Shown here piece by piece: positions 1 to 8,946 of a stretch of DNA of 64,000 nt. The position numbers and the translations under genes were made by a program. Source of the stretch: Comamonadaceae bacterium (GTDB taxonomy: Bacteria > Pseudomonadota > Gammaproteobacteria > Burkholderiales > Burkholderiaceae_C); the NCBI GenBank assembly GCA_947448735.1, contig CANFOS010000004.1, positions 186,001 to 250,000 of the forward strand, in the 5' to 3' direction. A model generated the notes under the pieces. It did no database searches and had not been told where the DNA came from. It was given only the letters and a program-made list of their open reading frames with translations. Positions within the stretch are counted from its first letter, which is position 1. Every line of letters begins with the position of its first letter.

Positions 1-1068
1 CACTTTGATGTCGGTGGACGCGGCAGGCAGACTCACAAAGTCGCCGTCAGCGCCGATGCGAATGGGGCCGCTGTAAATGTCAGGAGCCGCACCCAGAAAC
101 GCTTTCTCAAGGCCAGGCAGCGGCAGTGGCGGCGCGATGTGGTTGAGCAGCAAGTAGCCCACCTTTGCGTCGCGCGCCGTCTCAGCGGCTTCTTCGGGTG
201 AGGCGTGGTAGTTCGGGATGTCAGCAAATATTTTGACCAGGTTCACACGCCCAGCTTTGGCAGCGCCGTCTTTCAGCAGGGCCGTGAGCGGCCCCGACAG
301 CGCTTCATGCACCAGCAGGTCCACACCGGCTGCTTCGCGCTGCACGGCGGCTGATTTTTTGGTGTCGCCACTGATGACCACGCTGCGGCCCTTGTAGACA
401 AACCGGTAGCCGACGGCTGGGTGGACTGGGCCGTGGTCCACTGTGAAGGCGGTGATTTCCAGGTTCGCGTCCTTCAGCAGCACGACCCTGCCGTCGGCGC
501 CTGGGACGAAAGGCACAGCCTTGCCGCCAAAGCCGCTAGCTGGCACGGTGGCTTCGCCGTGGTGCGCCACCCGGTAGTCCCGGTCCTGGCTGTAGGCTTG
601 CATGAAGCCGGCCAGCACGGTTTCAACACCGCTTGCTCCGTACACCGGTACAGGTGCGGTATTGGCGGCCGAGCCCCAACGTTGCAGCAACAACTCGCCC
701 AGACCGTCAATATGGTCGGAATGAAAGTGGGTCAGCAAGATGGCGTTGATGCGTCCATGCTGAAAACCCATCTTGCCCATGTTGCGCGCGCTGCCGCTGC
801 CTGTATCCACCACAAACAGCTGTTTGCCCGCCACCACCAGCGTACAGGGGCCACTGCGCTTGTCGTCGGGAAAGGGCGAGCCTGCGCCGCACAGGCCAAC
901 GTGCAAACCATCCGGCAGGTCGTTCATGGCGTCGGTACCTAACCGGTAGGCCGCTACTTTTCCAGCGATCGCCATGCTGATGGGCACCCGAAATGCAAAG
1001 GCGGCAGCGACCACGATGGCCAACAGCACCAAGACAGAAAGGACAAAAGAACGAGAGGACTTTTTCAT
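1..1068 (-). CDS. Metallo-beta-lactamase fold hydrolase, membrane-anchored or exported (3' end outside window)
   Basis: The frame is open from an ATG at 1068 to the left edge, at least 356 codons, with no stop seen, so the C-terminus is missing. Residues 8-27 are hydrophobic and form a signal peptide or membrane anchor. The zinc-binding motif HFHSDH is at residues 114-119 (H114, H116, D118, H119), followed by DG, as in RNase Z/arylsulfatase-type members of the metallo-beta-lactamase superfamily; a later GDT and a conserved His (near NYHAS) fit the remaining metal ligands. Some family members hydrolyse sulfate or carboxylate esters and others are nucleases; an exported enzyme beside sulfatases is more likely an ester hydrolase (inference). 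The start follows the stop of the monooxygenase gene by one base (TGACATG), so the two are translationally coupled. It is the last gene seen of a six-gene operon. Confidence 0.85.
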   Translation of the reverse strand, partial: MKKSSRSFVLSVLVLLAIVVAAAFAFRVPISMAIAGKVAAYRLGTDAMNDLPDGLHVGLCGAGSPFPDDKRSGPCTLVVAGKQLFVVDTGSGSARNMGKMGFQHGRINAILLTHFHSDHIDGLGELLLQRWGSAANTAPVPVYGASGVETVLAGFMQAYSQDRDYRVAHHGEATVPASGFGGKAVPFVPGADGRVVLLKDANLEITAFTVDHGPVHPAVGYRFVYKGRSVVISGDTKKSAAVQREAAGVDLLVHEALSGPLTALLKDGAAKAGRVNLVKIFADIPNYHASPEEAAETARDAKVGYLLLNHIAPPLPLPGLEKAFLGAAPDIYSGPIRIGADGDFVSLPAASTDIKV

Positions 1069-1069
1069 G

Positions 1070-2539
1070 TCAAGCACCTTTTGAAAAAACCATGGTGCCG
1101 TCTTCGACAGCCCCAAAGCGCAGTGTGAACAGATCCAGTGCATAGTTTTGATGCAGTCGCCAGGGTTTGCGATTGCCCTGGGTCGGGAACTTATGCAGCG
1201 AGCGCTGAATGTAGCCGGAGGTGAAATCAATCCAGCTTTCTTCCTTCACGCGCGGATCATTGAGGGTCGGCGTGCATTGCCGCCAGCCCTTGCGGGACAT
1301 GGTGTTGAGCAGCCGGCAAGCATAGTCGCCCACCAGGTCCGCCTTCAAGGTCCATGACGCATTGGTATAACCCGTGACGTACACGAGGTTAGGCACGCCA
1401 TTGAGCATCATGCCTTTGTAGCTCATGGTCTTGTTTAGTGCGATGGGCTGGTTGTCCACCATCAGCACCATGCCGCCCATCGCAAGCAGATCCAGGCCGG
1501 TCGCGGTGACGATCACATCGGCCTGCAACTCCTGACCCGAGCGCAGCTTGATACCTTGTTCAGTGAAACTCTCGATGTGGTCTGTGACTACCGAGGCCTT
1601 GCCCTTGCGGATGGCCTTGAACAGGTCGGCGTTGGGCACCAGGCACAGGCGCTGGTCCCAGGGCTTGTAGCTGGGTGTGAAGTGTTTTGCCACATCGCAG
1701 CTGGGCCCAACGGACTTTTTGACGCCCTCAAGGATCATTTTCTTGATGAACTCGGGGTAGCGCTTTGAAAGCCTGAAAAACAGCGCCCCCAGCAAGACGT
1801 TTTTCCAGCGCGTGATGCCATAGGCCACGCGGGCTGGAAAATACCGGCTCATCCGTTGGGCCATACGGTCTTTTGCGGGACGCGCCACCACATAGCTCGG
1901 TGATCGCTGCAGCATGGTGACATGCGCGGCCTTTTCTGCCATCGACGGCACCAGGGTAACCGCCGTGGCACCGCTGCCAATCACGACCACCTGCTTGTTG
2001 GTGTAGTCAATGTCAGATTTCCATTGCTGGGGATGCACCATGCGACCGGCAAAGCGCTCTGCGCCGGGGAAGTCCGGCGTGTAGCCCTGTTCGTAGTTGT
2101 AGTAGCCGCTGCAGACATACAAGAAATTGCAGGTGAGCGTCACGCGTTCTTGTGGTGAACCGTCGGTGCCTTTTTCGATCTCAAGCGTCCAGCGGGCATC
2201 TGGCGTGGACCACGACGCCTTTTTTACCCTGTGTCCATACCGGATGTGCGGGGCAATGCCGTAGTCACGCGCTGTGTCGTCGATGTACTTGAGGATGGTT
2301 GCGCCGTCGGCAATGGATTTTTCTTCTGTCCACGGCTTGAAGGCATAGCCCAGGGTGTACATGTCCGAGTCAGAGCGTATGCCCGGATAGCGAAACAGGT
2401 CCCAAGTGCCGCCAAGCGTCTGGCGCCCTTCAAGAAGGGCAAAGCTGCGCTCGGGGCAATTCTTTTTAATCTGCGCGGCAGCGCCTATGCCGGACAGGCC
2501 TGCGCCAACGATCAGGACGTCAAAGTGTTCAATGGTCAT
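1070..2539 (-). CDS. AlmA-like flavin-containing monooxygenase (Baeyer-Villiger fingerprint)
   Basis: 489 residues. An FAD-binding GAGLSG motif is at residues 12-17 and a second Rossmann (NADPH) motif GSGATA at 188-193. The segment FAGRMVHPQQW at 163-173 fits the Baeyer-Villiger fingerprint FxGxxxHxxxW. The surrounding sequence (GGTWDLFRYPGIRSDSDM, HFTPSYKPWDQRLC, GYTNASWTLKADL) is what I recall from the AlmA group, proteins linked to long-chain alkane/ketone oxidation; EtaA-type enzymes are the nearest alternative. The expected reaction is NADPH- and O2-dependent oxygen insertion, converting a ketone to an ester, in the cytoplasm. It lies 33 bp after the propeller-like gene and is directly coupled to the hydrolase gene downstream, which could act on the ester product (inference). 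Confidence 0.88.
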   Translation of the reverse strand: MTIEHFDVLIVGAGLSGIGAAAQIKKNCPERSFALLEGRQTLGGTWDLFRYPGIRSDSDMYTLGYAFKPWTEEKSIADGATILKYIDDTARDYGIAPHIRYGHRVKKASWSTPDARWTLEIEKGTDGSPQERVTLTCNFLYVCSGYYNYEQGYTPDFPGAERFAGRMVHPQQWKSDIDYTNKQVVVIGSGATAVTLVPSMAEKAAHVTMLQRSPSYVVARPAKDRMAQRMSRYFPARVAYGITRWKNVLLGALFFRLSKRYPEFIKKMILEGVKKSVGPSCDVAKHFTPSYKPWDQRLCLVPNADLFKAIRKGKASVVTDHIESFTEQGIKLRSGQELQADVIVTATGLDLLAMGGMVLMVDNQPIALNKTMSYKGMMLNGVPNLVYVTGYTNASWTLKADLVGDYACRLLNTMSRKGWRQCTPTLNDPRVKEESWIDFTSGYIQRSLHKFPTQGNRKPWRLHQNYALDLFTLRFGAVEDGTMVFSKGA

Positions 2540-2572
2540 ACGGGCATTTCGGGTCGTCAGGGTTGTCGGGAG

Positions 2573-3829
2573 TTAGTCGTGCACAAAAATACGGGCCAGT
2601 CGTCCCATGGATGACCAGTAAAAATCGCGACCCCAGCCGACGGATGGAAACACCACGCCTTGGGTAATGCCGCCGCTGCGAACGCGGGCAATTTCGTCGC
2701 CCGATTCAATGTTCAGCACCACGACTTCTTCGCCATGCCTGCGGTAGTCGTTGATCAGCAGCTCGCCCGTGTCCGGGTAAAGAATCATGTGACTGGCGCA
2801 GCCGAAGGGTTGCTTGTGCCACAGCGGTGTCAGGGCTAAGGAGTCGGCGTCAAAACGCCAGGCCTGCAGATGGCAATTGGCCGAGTCGTAGCCGATGACG
2901 ATATGACGTTTCAAGTCATACAGCGGCGGGTTCGTGATGCTGCCGCCCGGCAGGCCGCTGACCAGCAGCGTCTGGTGGTCGCTGGCGTCCTGCATGGATA
3001 CGCGTATCAGCCGGTTCGCAGTGGCGCTGACGCCAGCGCCCACCATCTTGACGAAGTAACGGTGTTTACCGTTGTCCATGAACCAGGCATGTTGACCGTC
3101 CAGCACCACGTCCCATCCGTAGCTCTGCTGGCTGGCGGCGATGTAGTCGAAGCGCCAGTCTGCGTCCAGCAGCAAACGACGCGATGGCTCATCCCAGTGG
3201 TAGCGAAAAATCGACTGCACGCCGACCACGTAGACCGTGTTTCCGGTCGCGCTCAGGCGCGCCATCGAGGGCTGGTCGCATTCGGTGTCGGGGCAGGCCA
3301 GTGTCATGGACTCGGCGTCAATAACCGTCAGCAAAGCATTTGTCGAATCCGACAGATTCTTGGTGATGATCAGGCCGTTGTCCAGGATGACGAAAGAGTT
3401 GTAGGGCTGATTGACCGGCAGTTGCAGCGAGGCCAGAGGCTCGCAGGCCCGGTTCAGCCGATGCGCGTAACGGCCATACACCACGTAAATATCACCATTA
3501 CGGTGAATTGCCATGCCGCCCGGCCACATCGGGCCACCGGCCAGACGCGGTGAACTGCAAACAGTCTTCAGGCTGTGCGGATCAATCCGCTCCACGCGCG
3601 CCGTGGTCGGCAGACCCAGCTTGGCCCGCATCACCGAATGCGTCAGCAGGTAGACCTCGCCCGGCGCGCCCAGCACGGTCATGGTGGACATCAGGGTGTT
3701 TCGGGTGACGCAGGCCAGCGCCTGTCCGGCGCGCAGGGCCAGTCCGGCACCACTGCGTGGCGTCTGCAGCCGCGCTGGGCCGCCGTCTTCACAGGGCCAG
3801 GGACTTGCCAGGTAACCGGCTGCGTTCAC
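2573..3829 (-). CDS. Uncharacterised beta-propeller-like protein
   Basis: 418 residues from a GTG at 3829 that overlaps the TGA of the upstream sulfatase by four bases (GTGA), which decides the start. I recognise no named family. Repeating strand-turn patterns such as GGMAIHRNGDIYVVYG, NSFVILDNGLIITKN and YPDTGELLINDYR resemble SMP-30/NHL or PQQ-like six- to seven-bladed propellers, so a propeller fold is inferred. There is no clear signal peptide. Two cysteine-containing blade segments (LACPDTECDQPS, FGCASHM) are notable. In the operon it lies between a sulfatase and a flavin monooxygenase. A lactonase-like or binding role on the same substrate is possible but unproven. Confidence 0.75.
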   Translation of the reverse strand: MNAAGYLASPWPCEDGGPARLQTPRSGAGLALRAGQALACVTRNTLMSTMTVLGAPGEVYLLTHSVMRAKLGLPTTARVERIDPHSLKTVCSSPRLAGGPMWPGGMAIHRNGDIYVVYGRYAHRLNRACEPLASLQLPVNQPYNSFVILDNGLIITKNLSDSTNALLTVIDAESMTLACPDTECDQPSMARLSATGNTVYVVGVQSIFRYHWDEPSRRLLLDADWRFDYIAASQQSYGWDVVLDGQHAWFMDNGKHRYFVKMVGAGVSATANRLIRVSMQDASDHQTLLVSGLPGGSITNPPLYDLKRHIVIGYDSANCHLQAWRFDADSLALTPLWHKQPFGCASHMILYPDTGELLINDYRRHGEEVVVLNIESGDEIARVRSGGITQGVVFPSVGWGRDFYWSSMGRLARIFVHD

Positions 3830-5625
3830 GGGGCCTGCATCCGGCGACGCCGGCGAACCAACACAAAAGCGGCCAGGAGCAAAACCCCAACAGCCAGAAT
3901 TGGCAGCCCGTTGCGTTGAAAGCGTGGCAAGTAAACGTTAACGAGGGCGTTGATCAGTACTTGTTGTATCGGGTCATAGTTCTCAGGCATGGGCAGCACG
4001 CCATTGGCTTTGGCGTAAGCCGCGTAGTCGGCCTGCATCGCAGTGAAGATGGCTGGCATTTGGCTTTGCAGGTCCTTGGTCTCGCCCGGATCGTTGCGAA
4101 TATCGTAAAGATGCCACAGCCCATCACCGACGGGAGGAATGTTTTTAATCAGCTTGAGATCGCCCTTGAAGACGGCCTGGTTGCCCGACAGTTCATAGCC
4201 AATGGCCTCATCTGCGGCGTGAACCTGCTGTGCTTGTCCCTTGAGCACCGGCAGCAAGCTGCTGCCTGTCATGGGCTCGACGGCTTGGCCTTTGTAGCGC
4301 CCGTTCGGCCGGGCCACCTGCGCCAGTTCCAGCAAGGTAGGCGCGATGTCGTTGATGTGCGCCAGACCGCTGAAAATTTGGTTGCGCTGCATGTTGGCCG
4401 CGCCCGAGATGATCAGCGGCACGCGGATACCGCCTTCGCCTGAGTAAAACTTGTAGGTGCTCAGCGGTGATGCCGCAGCGCTGGCCCAGCTTGGCCCAAT
4501 GATGCTGTAAGCCCCTTTGGCGCCCAGCTGTTCGATGGACTTGTTGTACTTCCAGTCCAACCAAAGCCGACCGGCAAGTACGGCGTAGGGGTCAGACGCT
4601 TCAGCACCGTTGTCGGACATGAAGACAAATACCGTGTTGTCATATTCGCCGACATCCTTCAGGTAAGCAACCAAGCGGCCAACCTGAGCGTCCATCGCAT
4701 CGGCCATGGCGGCGTAGACCTCCATTCGCCTGGCCTGGTATTGCTTGTCCTTGTCGCTCAGCGCGTCCCAGTTGGCGGTGGTGCTCATGGTGACCATGGG
4801 CGCGTCTTTGGGGATCAGCCCCAGTTCGATGGCCTTGTCGCGCCGCGCCTGGCGCAGTGCCGTCCAGCCCTTGTCATACTTTCCTTTGTATTTCTCAATG
4901 AACTCTTTGGGCGCCTGCACCGGAATGTGATTGGCCTGAAACGCAACATAGGCAAAAAAAGGCTTGTTGTCTTTCGCACCGGACTGGATGTACGCCAGCA
5001 TCTTGTCGACAAAGAATTTTGATGAGTAGTAATCTGTCGGCATGACGGCAGGCTTGCCGTCTTCAAACCAACTCACCGTGTCGGCCAGGTCCAGGTAGCG
5101 CTTGCCGGTTTCCCAGTTGTCCGAGCCGCTGTCCCCCTGAACAATCGAGCGATCAAAGCCGCGCGCAGGCGGCAGGTTGTGCGCTTCCTTGCCGACATGC
5201 CACTTTCCAGTCACGTAGGTGCGGTAACCGCTGTCCTTGAGAAGGCTGGCAATGGTGACGACATTGGTGTCCAGCACGCTCAGGTAGCCGGGCTTGCCCA
5301 CATGCGACTGAGGAATCGTCTCCCGCATATTGCCAACGCCATTGCGGTGGTTGTCGACCCCGGTCAGCAGCATGGCGCGGGTCGGCGAGCAAGATGCGCT
5401 CACGTGAAAATTTGAAAACCGCATCCCTCGCCGCGCCAGGTCATCCAGATGGGGTGTGGCAATTTCGCCGCCAAACGCACCCACATCGCTAAAGCCCCAG
5501 TCGTCTGCCAGCAGCACGACGATGTTGGGCCGCGTTTTTTCGGCGGCAAGGGCGCTATCAGCGCAGGAAAACCCACAAAAGGCCAGTGCCATGATCAGCA
5601 ATGGTGTGTCTATCCGGCGGCGCAT
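3826..5625 (-). CDS. Exported arylsulfatase-type sulfatase with C-terminal membrane tail
   Basis: I place the start at the ATG at 5625, giving 599 residues. It is followed by a basic, hydrophobic signal peptide ending ALA-A near residue 28 and lies 4 bp after the stop of the upstream small gene; longer starts would run into that gene. LLADDWGFSDVG at 38-49 supplies the metal-binding aspartates. The active-site motif CSPTRAMLLTG begins at C79, the cysteine normally converted to formylglycine. TGKWHVG and MSDNGAEAS are further conserved sulfatase elements. The last 30 residues form a transmembrane segment followed by a run of arginines, so the enzyme is probably held on the periplasmic face of the inner membrane. 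The expected reaction is hydrolysis of a sulfate ester; the substrate is not readable from sequence. Maturation would need the formylglycine-generating enzyme encoded at 19702. Confidence 0.92.
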   Translation of the reverse strand: MRRRIDTPLLIMALAFCGFSCADSALAAEKTRPNIVVLLADDWGFSDVGAFGGEIATPHLDDLARRGMRFSNFHVSASCSPTRAMLLTGVDNHRNGVGNMRETIPQSHVGKPGYLSVLDTNVVTIASLLKDSGYRTYVTGKWHVGKEAHNLPPARGFDRSIVQGDSGSDNWETGKRYLDLADTVSWFEDGKPAVMPTDYYSSKFFVDKMLAYIQSGAKDNKPFFAYVAFQANHIPVQAPKEFIEKYKGKYDKGWTALRQARRDKAIELGLIPKDAPMVTMSTTANWDALSDKDKQYQARRMEVYAAMADAMDAQVGRLVAYLKDVGEYDNTVFVFMSDNGAEASDPYAVLAGRLWLDWKYNKSIEQLGAKGAYSIIGPSWASAAASPLSTYKFYSGEGGIRVPLIISGAANMQRNQIFSGLAHINDIAPTLLELAQVARPNGRYKGQAVEPMTGSSLLPVLKGQAQQVHAADEAIGYELSGNQAVFKGDLKLIKNIPPVGDGLWHLYDIRNDPGETKDLQSQMPAIFTAMQADYAAYAKANGVLPMPENYDPIQQVLINALVNVYLPRFQRNGLPILAVGVLLLAAFVLVRRRRRMQAP

Positions 5626-5629
5626 GGCG

Positions 5630-5890
5630 CTAGCCTTTCTTTGCGGCGTCAGCCAGTGGTTTCCAGTGCAACAGGCCAAACAGCATGGCCAGCAGGATGC
5701 TGATGGCGAGCGGTCCGGGGTAGCGCTTGACATGCTTGAACATGACCGCCAGCTCGACCGCATGGGCCGCCAACATCACCAGCGCAATCGTCTGCATGCT
5801 GCCCGCAAGACCACTTGGCAGCAGGCCTGCCAAACCTGCCATGGCGAGCGCATAAATACCCAGGCACACGGCTTTCAGGACAAAGAACAT
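5630..5890 (-). CDS. Small integral membrane protein (DUF1145-like)
   Basis: 86 residues from the ATG at 5890; an upstream ATG would give a basic extension lying entirely within the preceding gene. Three hydrophobic segments (about 2-20, 25-45 and 58-75) with a central HAVELAVMFKH motif resemble small DUF1145/YhhL-type membrane proteins; this assignment is by eye. Its start lies 16 bp inside the end of the upstream thioredoxin-fold gene and its stop is 4 bp before the sulfatase ATG, so it belongs to the operon. The function is unknown; it could assist the membrane-anchored sulfatase or be a passenger. Confidence 0.7.
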   Translation of the reverse strand: MFFVLKAVCLGIYALAMAGLAGLLPSGLAGSMQTIALVMLAAHAVELAVMFKHVKRYPGPLAISILLAMLFGLLHWKPLADAAKKG

Positions 5891-7179
5891 GCTTGACTTC
5901 CTTTTAACAATTCGTCTTCTACGGCCCACAAACGATCCTGGCCCCAGACGGCCACATCACCGACGTGAAACGAGGGCACGCCCCATAAACCGAGGCTGAA
6001 CAGGTCTTGACGGTTTTGTTCAGCTGTCTGGCGCCAGCTCTGGTCTTTCAAGGCCAGGCGGGCCTGACGCCAGTCAAGGTCGGCGCACTCAACGATGTGG
6101 CGCAAGCCGCTGTCGCTACCTGCATCAATGCCTTCTGCCCAGACCCCGCGCATGAAAGACAGCAGGAAGCTTTCGCCCTTGCCGGTACGCTCGGCAAAAG
6201 CAATGAGGGCCAGGCCGCGCTCAGTGGGCTTGCCTATCGGGTCATTCAATCGGCCAAAGGCAATGTGGCGCACCCAGGCTTCGCGCGCGGCGTCCTGGCT
6301 GATGTACAGGCGTTTGTTGCGCGCCACCGGCAGGCCGCGCATGGCCATCGGCAGCACAAAGCGTAGCCTGACTTTTGCGCCGGTGCGCCGGCCGAGCTCG
6401 AACACCCGTGGCGCGACGATGGCAGAGTAGGGGCTGCGCAGCGACACATAAAAATCGATGGTCGGTGGATGACTGATCTGCACTGAATCTTGCAAGTCTG
6501 TGCTCGGCGGAAACATCACATCGAGTGCGCCATTGTGCTGAGCGCCCAGCGCTTTCAGCCTGAGCTCCAGGTGGTGCAGGCGGTCAATGCCCCAATACCA
6601 TTCGCCGCCATAAAAAAAAGTTGCACCCAGGTAGTGGCCCAAGTGCTGGCGTAGCGTGTTGGACGCTGTTACATGCCGGTTCGCATCGGCCAGCTCAGCG
6701 CTTGGGCCGCTCTCAGCCAACGCAGCAGGGTGGTGCCAAAGGGCTGACGAAATTTGCCCTGCCACGTCCACGAAGCGCCCATTTTGGATGCTGGCGACCA
6801 GCAGGCGTGTGGCCAGGGTCACATCATGCGGCGCCGGCTGCGCGCCGTGGTCTTCAAACGTCATGCCCCAGCGACTGGCTAGCAGCTGTGCGTCTTTGCG
6901 GCTGTAGGCGGTCAGCTTGTCGCGCTCGGCCGCTGCGCTGTCGGGTGGCGGGCCGACCACATGCGCTTTGATGTTGATGTCGTAGCGTTCCAGCAAGCGC
7001 GGCAGGCAGGCTGCGGCCAGCGCGCTGTAGGGGTCGTCAACCTGGTGAAAGTAGTGAACCTGATGCGCTTCGCCCCGGTTAACCCGCGACCGCTCGGCGC
7101 GCGCACGCTGTTTCATCAATCGGTCTCTCGAGAGAAACCATTGGCTGATGGCAGGCATGAGCAAACTTTTGGGCGACAT
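5875..7179 (-). CDS. Tandem DsbA/HCCA-isomerase-like thioredoxin-fold protein
   Basis: 434 residues from the ATG at 7179 (a GTG directly before it is possible). There are two copies of a DsbA-like domain of the 2-hydroxychromene-2-carboxylate isomerase/kappa-GST type: the first opens VHYFHQVDDPYSALAA (about residue 42) and the second IDFYVSLRSPYSAIVA (about residue 240). The second ends with the cis-proline WGVPSFHVGD typical of the fold. Neither carries a CxxC pair, so disulfide exchange is unlikely; glutathione-dependent isomerase or transferase chemistry is the better guess. Most family members have one domain of about 200 residues, so the duplication is unusual. It is the first gene of the six-gene operon and is divergent from the TetR gene. 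Confidence 0.85.
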   Translation of the reverse strand: MSPKSLLMPAISQWFLSRDRLMKQRARAERSRVNRGEAHQVHYFHQVDDPYSALAAACLPRLLERYDINIKAHVVGPPPDSAAAERDKLTAYSRKDAQLLASRWGMTFEDHGAQPAPHDVTLATRLLVASIQNGRFVDVAGQISSALWHHPAALAESGPSAELADANRHVTASNTLRQHLGHYLGATFFYGGEWYWGIDRLHHLELRLKALGAQHNGALDVMFPPSTDLQDSVQISHPPTIDFYVSLRSPYSAIVAPRVFELGRRTGAKVRLRFVLPMAMRGLPVARNKRLYISQDAAREAWVRHIAFGRLNDPIGKPTERGLALIAFAERTGKGESFLLSFMRGVWAEGIDAGSDSGLRHIVECADLDWRQARLALKDQSWRQTAEQNRQDLFSLGLWGVPSFHVGDVAVWGQDRLWAVEDELLKGSQACSLS

Positions 7180-7200
7180 CACACTTTTATTTTTGTGGCA

Positions 7201-7220
7201 TCAATACACTGCTGTTTTGA
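7201..7220. promoter_or_regulatory. TetR-type operator, site 1
   Basis: TCAATACA (7201-7208), a 4-bp spacer, then TGTTTTGA (7213-7220): an inverted repeat with one mismatch. It is the same element as at 9890 and 9991. It overlaps the predicted -10 of the minus-strand operon. Confidence 0.6.
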
Positions 7221-7229
7221 CAGTTTCAA
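7201..7229 (-). promoter_or_regulatory. Putative promoter of the isomerase/sulfatase/monooxygenase operon
   Basis: Read on the minus strand, TTGAAA (7224-7229) is followed after 17 bp by TATTGA (7201-7206), 21 bp before the first ATG. The -10 lies inside the first TetR-type palindrome, as expected for repression. The -10 match is weak, so the exact hexamers are tentative. Confidence 0.4.
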
Positions 7230-7240
7230 ATGTATCATAA

Positions 7241-7258
7241 CAATACATAAGTGTACGG
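7241..7258. promoter_or_regulatory. TetR-type operator, site 2 (imperfect), by the TetR promoter
   Basis: CAATACA (7241-7247), spacer TAAG, then TGTACGG (7252-7258). The left arm is perfect and the right arm degenerate. A perfect -35 TTGACA for the plus strand is at 7217-7222, so this half-conserved site would sit at the -10/+1 of the regulator gene, suggesting weaker autoregulation. Confidence 0.5.
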
Positions 7259-7316
7259 ATCAGTGTTGTTTTTCATTGGCACCCATCTGGTTGTTTCATC
7301 AACAGACAAGGATTTC

Positions 7317-7979
7317 ATGACAGCAAAGAAAAAAGCAGGTAAGCGAGGTGACGCTCCCCGGTTGACGCGCGATGACTGGCTCGACGCTGCCTTCAATGCG
7401 GTGGTCGAGGGTGGCTTTGACAAGGCCAAGGTGCTGATGATTGCCGATACGCTGGGCGTGACGCGCGGCAGCTTTTACTGGCACTTTACCGACCACGCCG
7501 ATCTGATCGCAGCCTTGCTGGCCCGCTGGCTACAGCGCGAAATGGCGCTCGGTGATCAGCTCGGCGCCGTTGCCCACACCAGCGCCGACCCGAGGGCTGA
7601 TCTGGAGCACCTGCTGGAGGTTGCCTTGGCCCATGCCGGAGCTGATTTGGAAAACATCCGTTTTGAGCTGGCCTTGCGCGGCTTGGGCCGGCGCGATGAC
7701 CGAGTCGCAAAAATGCTGGCAGAGGTCGACCAGGCGCGCATGGATCTGTTTGAGCAAAAGTTTTTGCGCTTGACAGGCGACAAGAAAAAATCGACCGAAC
7801 TGGCGGCCCTGTTTTATCTGGCGATCGTCGGCAGTTACCAGGCCATGAGCCGGCCCGCAAACCCACCGCAAGTCAGCAGCTACCTCTCGGGCATCATCGC
7901 CACCTACCTGATTCATCAGCAGGGTCTGGCCTTGCCTGCGTCGCCTGCAAAGCGGCGCCTGAGCGTAAAAACCGCATGA
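7317..7979 (+). CDS. TetR/AcrR family transcriptional regulator
   Basis: 220 residues from the ATG at 7317, chosen because AAGGA lies just upstream (7308-7312) and the family's basic N-terminal tail starts there. The helix-turn-helix is at about residues 20-65: IADTLGVTRGSFYWHFTDHADLIAAL is the classic TetR recognition-helix region (TxGSFYWHF). The C-terminal two thirds is the helical ligand-binding/dimerisation part and carries no diagnostic motif. The gene is divergent from the six-gene operon and convergent with the SDR/hydroxylase pair. Palindromes of one type lie upstream of it and in two other divergent promoter regions of the island, so it probably represses the whole pathway and is released by a lipophilic substrate or a CoA intermediate (inference). 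Confidence 0.93.
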   Translation: MTAKKKAGKRGDAPRLTRDDWLDAAFNAVVEGGFDKAKVLMIADTLGVTRGSFYWHFTDHADLIAALLARWLQREMALGDQLGAVAHTSADPRADLEHLLEVALAHAGADLENIRFELALRGLGRRDDRVAKMLAEVDQARMDLFEQKFLRLTGDKKKSTELAALFYLAIVGSYQAMSRPANPPQVSSYLSGIIATYLIHQQGLALPASPAKRRLSVKTA

Positions 7980-8024
7980 TCGCGATATCTGCGGGTCCCT
8001 CATTGAGCTGTAAAAACCAGCGCC

Positions 8025-8915
8025 TCAGTTGGCTTTTTGAGCCATGCGCCGCTTGATGTGGTGCTGACCCCATAGCGCCAGCGCTGAAAACCAGGCCGAC
8101 GCCCGGCCAGGTGCGAGGCGAAACAGCCAGTCACCCAGACGCGCATCTGCGCCTATCAGCAAGCGCGTTCGGCTACCCCGCAGTGCCTGGACGATGGCGG
8201 CGGCGGCCTGGTCGGCGCTGGTGCGAGCGACCCCCTTGAACTGCGCCTGCAGGGCTTGCGGGCTCTCGGCGACGGAGGAGATGTCACCTAACCGTGCCTG
8301 CGTCACCAAGCGCGTGCGAATGCCGCCGGGATGCACGCACAGCACGCGCACCCCATGCGCGCTGTGCGTGTTGTGAGCATTGCCTGGCTTTTCGCGCAAC
8401 TCTTCGCGCAGCGCATCCGAGAATGCGCGGACGGCCGCCTTGCTGGCGTTGTAGATCGACTGGGTGGGTAGCGACACCATGGCAAAGACACTCGACAAGT
8501 TGACAATAGTGCCTCCTGGGCGGGCCTGCAATTGCGGGGTGAAGGCGCGGCAGCCATGCACCACGCCCCAGAAGTTGATGTCCATCAGCCAGTGCGCGTC
8601 GGTCAGAGACAAGCTTTGCACTGGCGCGACCAGCGCCACGCCCGCATTGTTGATGAGCACGTCTGCGCCGCCCAACTCGCGCAGCGCAAGCTCGGCCAGC
8701 GCTTCTAATGCCGAAACCTGTGACACATCGCAAAGCTGAGTCAGGCATGTCACCCCTTTCAACCGGACACTGTCGGCCACCGCTTCGAGGCGGGCTGCGT
8801 CCACATCGGCCAGCAGCAGCCGCGCGCCCTGACCGGCCAGCGCGTGGGCCAGCGCCTCTCCTATGCCGGATGCAGCCCCGGTGATCACCACCGTCTTGCC
8901 AGTCAGCCATGTCAT
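8025..8915 (-). CDS. Short-chain dehydrogenase/reductase
   Basis: 296 residues from the ATG at 8915 (MTWLTGKTVVITGAASG). The NAD(P)-binding TGAASGIG is at 12-19, the NNAG structural motif follows near residue 90, and the catalytic Ser with YNASK supplies Tyr and Lys. A C-terminal extension rich in Arg/Trp (about 255-296) may form a membrane-associated helix. It is a classical SDR oxidising or reducing a hydroxyl/keto group on a hydrophobic substrate. It follows the fatty acid hydroxylase gene by 31 bp and is presumably co-transcribed. An alcohol-to-ketone step feeding the Baeyer-Villiger-type enzyme is a plausible role (inference). Confidence 0.9.
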   Translation of the reverse strand: MTWLTGKTVVITGAASGIGEALAHALAGQGARLLLADVDAARLEAVADSVRLKGVTCLTQLCDVSQVSALEALAELALRELGGADVLINNAGVALVAPVQSLSLTDAHWLMDINFWGVVHGCRAFTPQLQARPGGTIVNLSSVFAMVSLPTQSIYNASKAAVRAFSDALREELREKPGNAHNTHSAHGVRVLCVHPGGIRTRLVTQARLGDISSVAESPQALQAQFKGVARTSADQAAAAIVQALRGSRTRLLIGADARLGDWLFRLAPGRASAWFSALALWGQHHIKRRMAQKAN

Positions 8916-8946
8916 GCGAAATTTCCTGAAACGTTGATGCGAGAGG

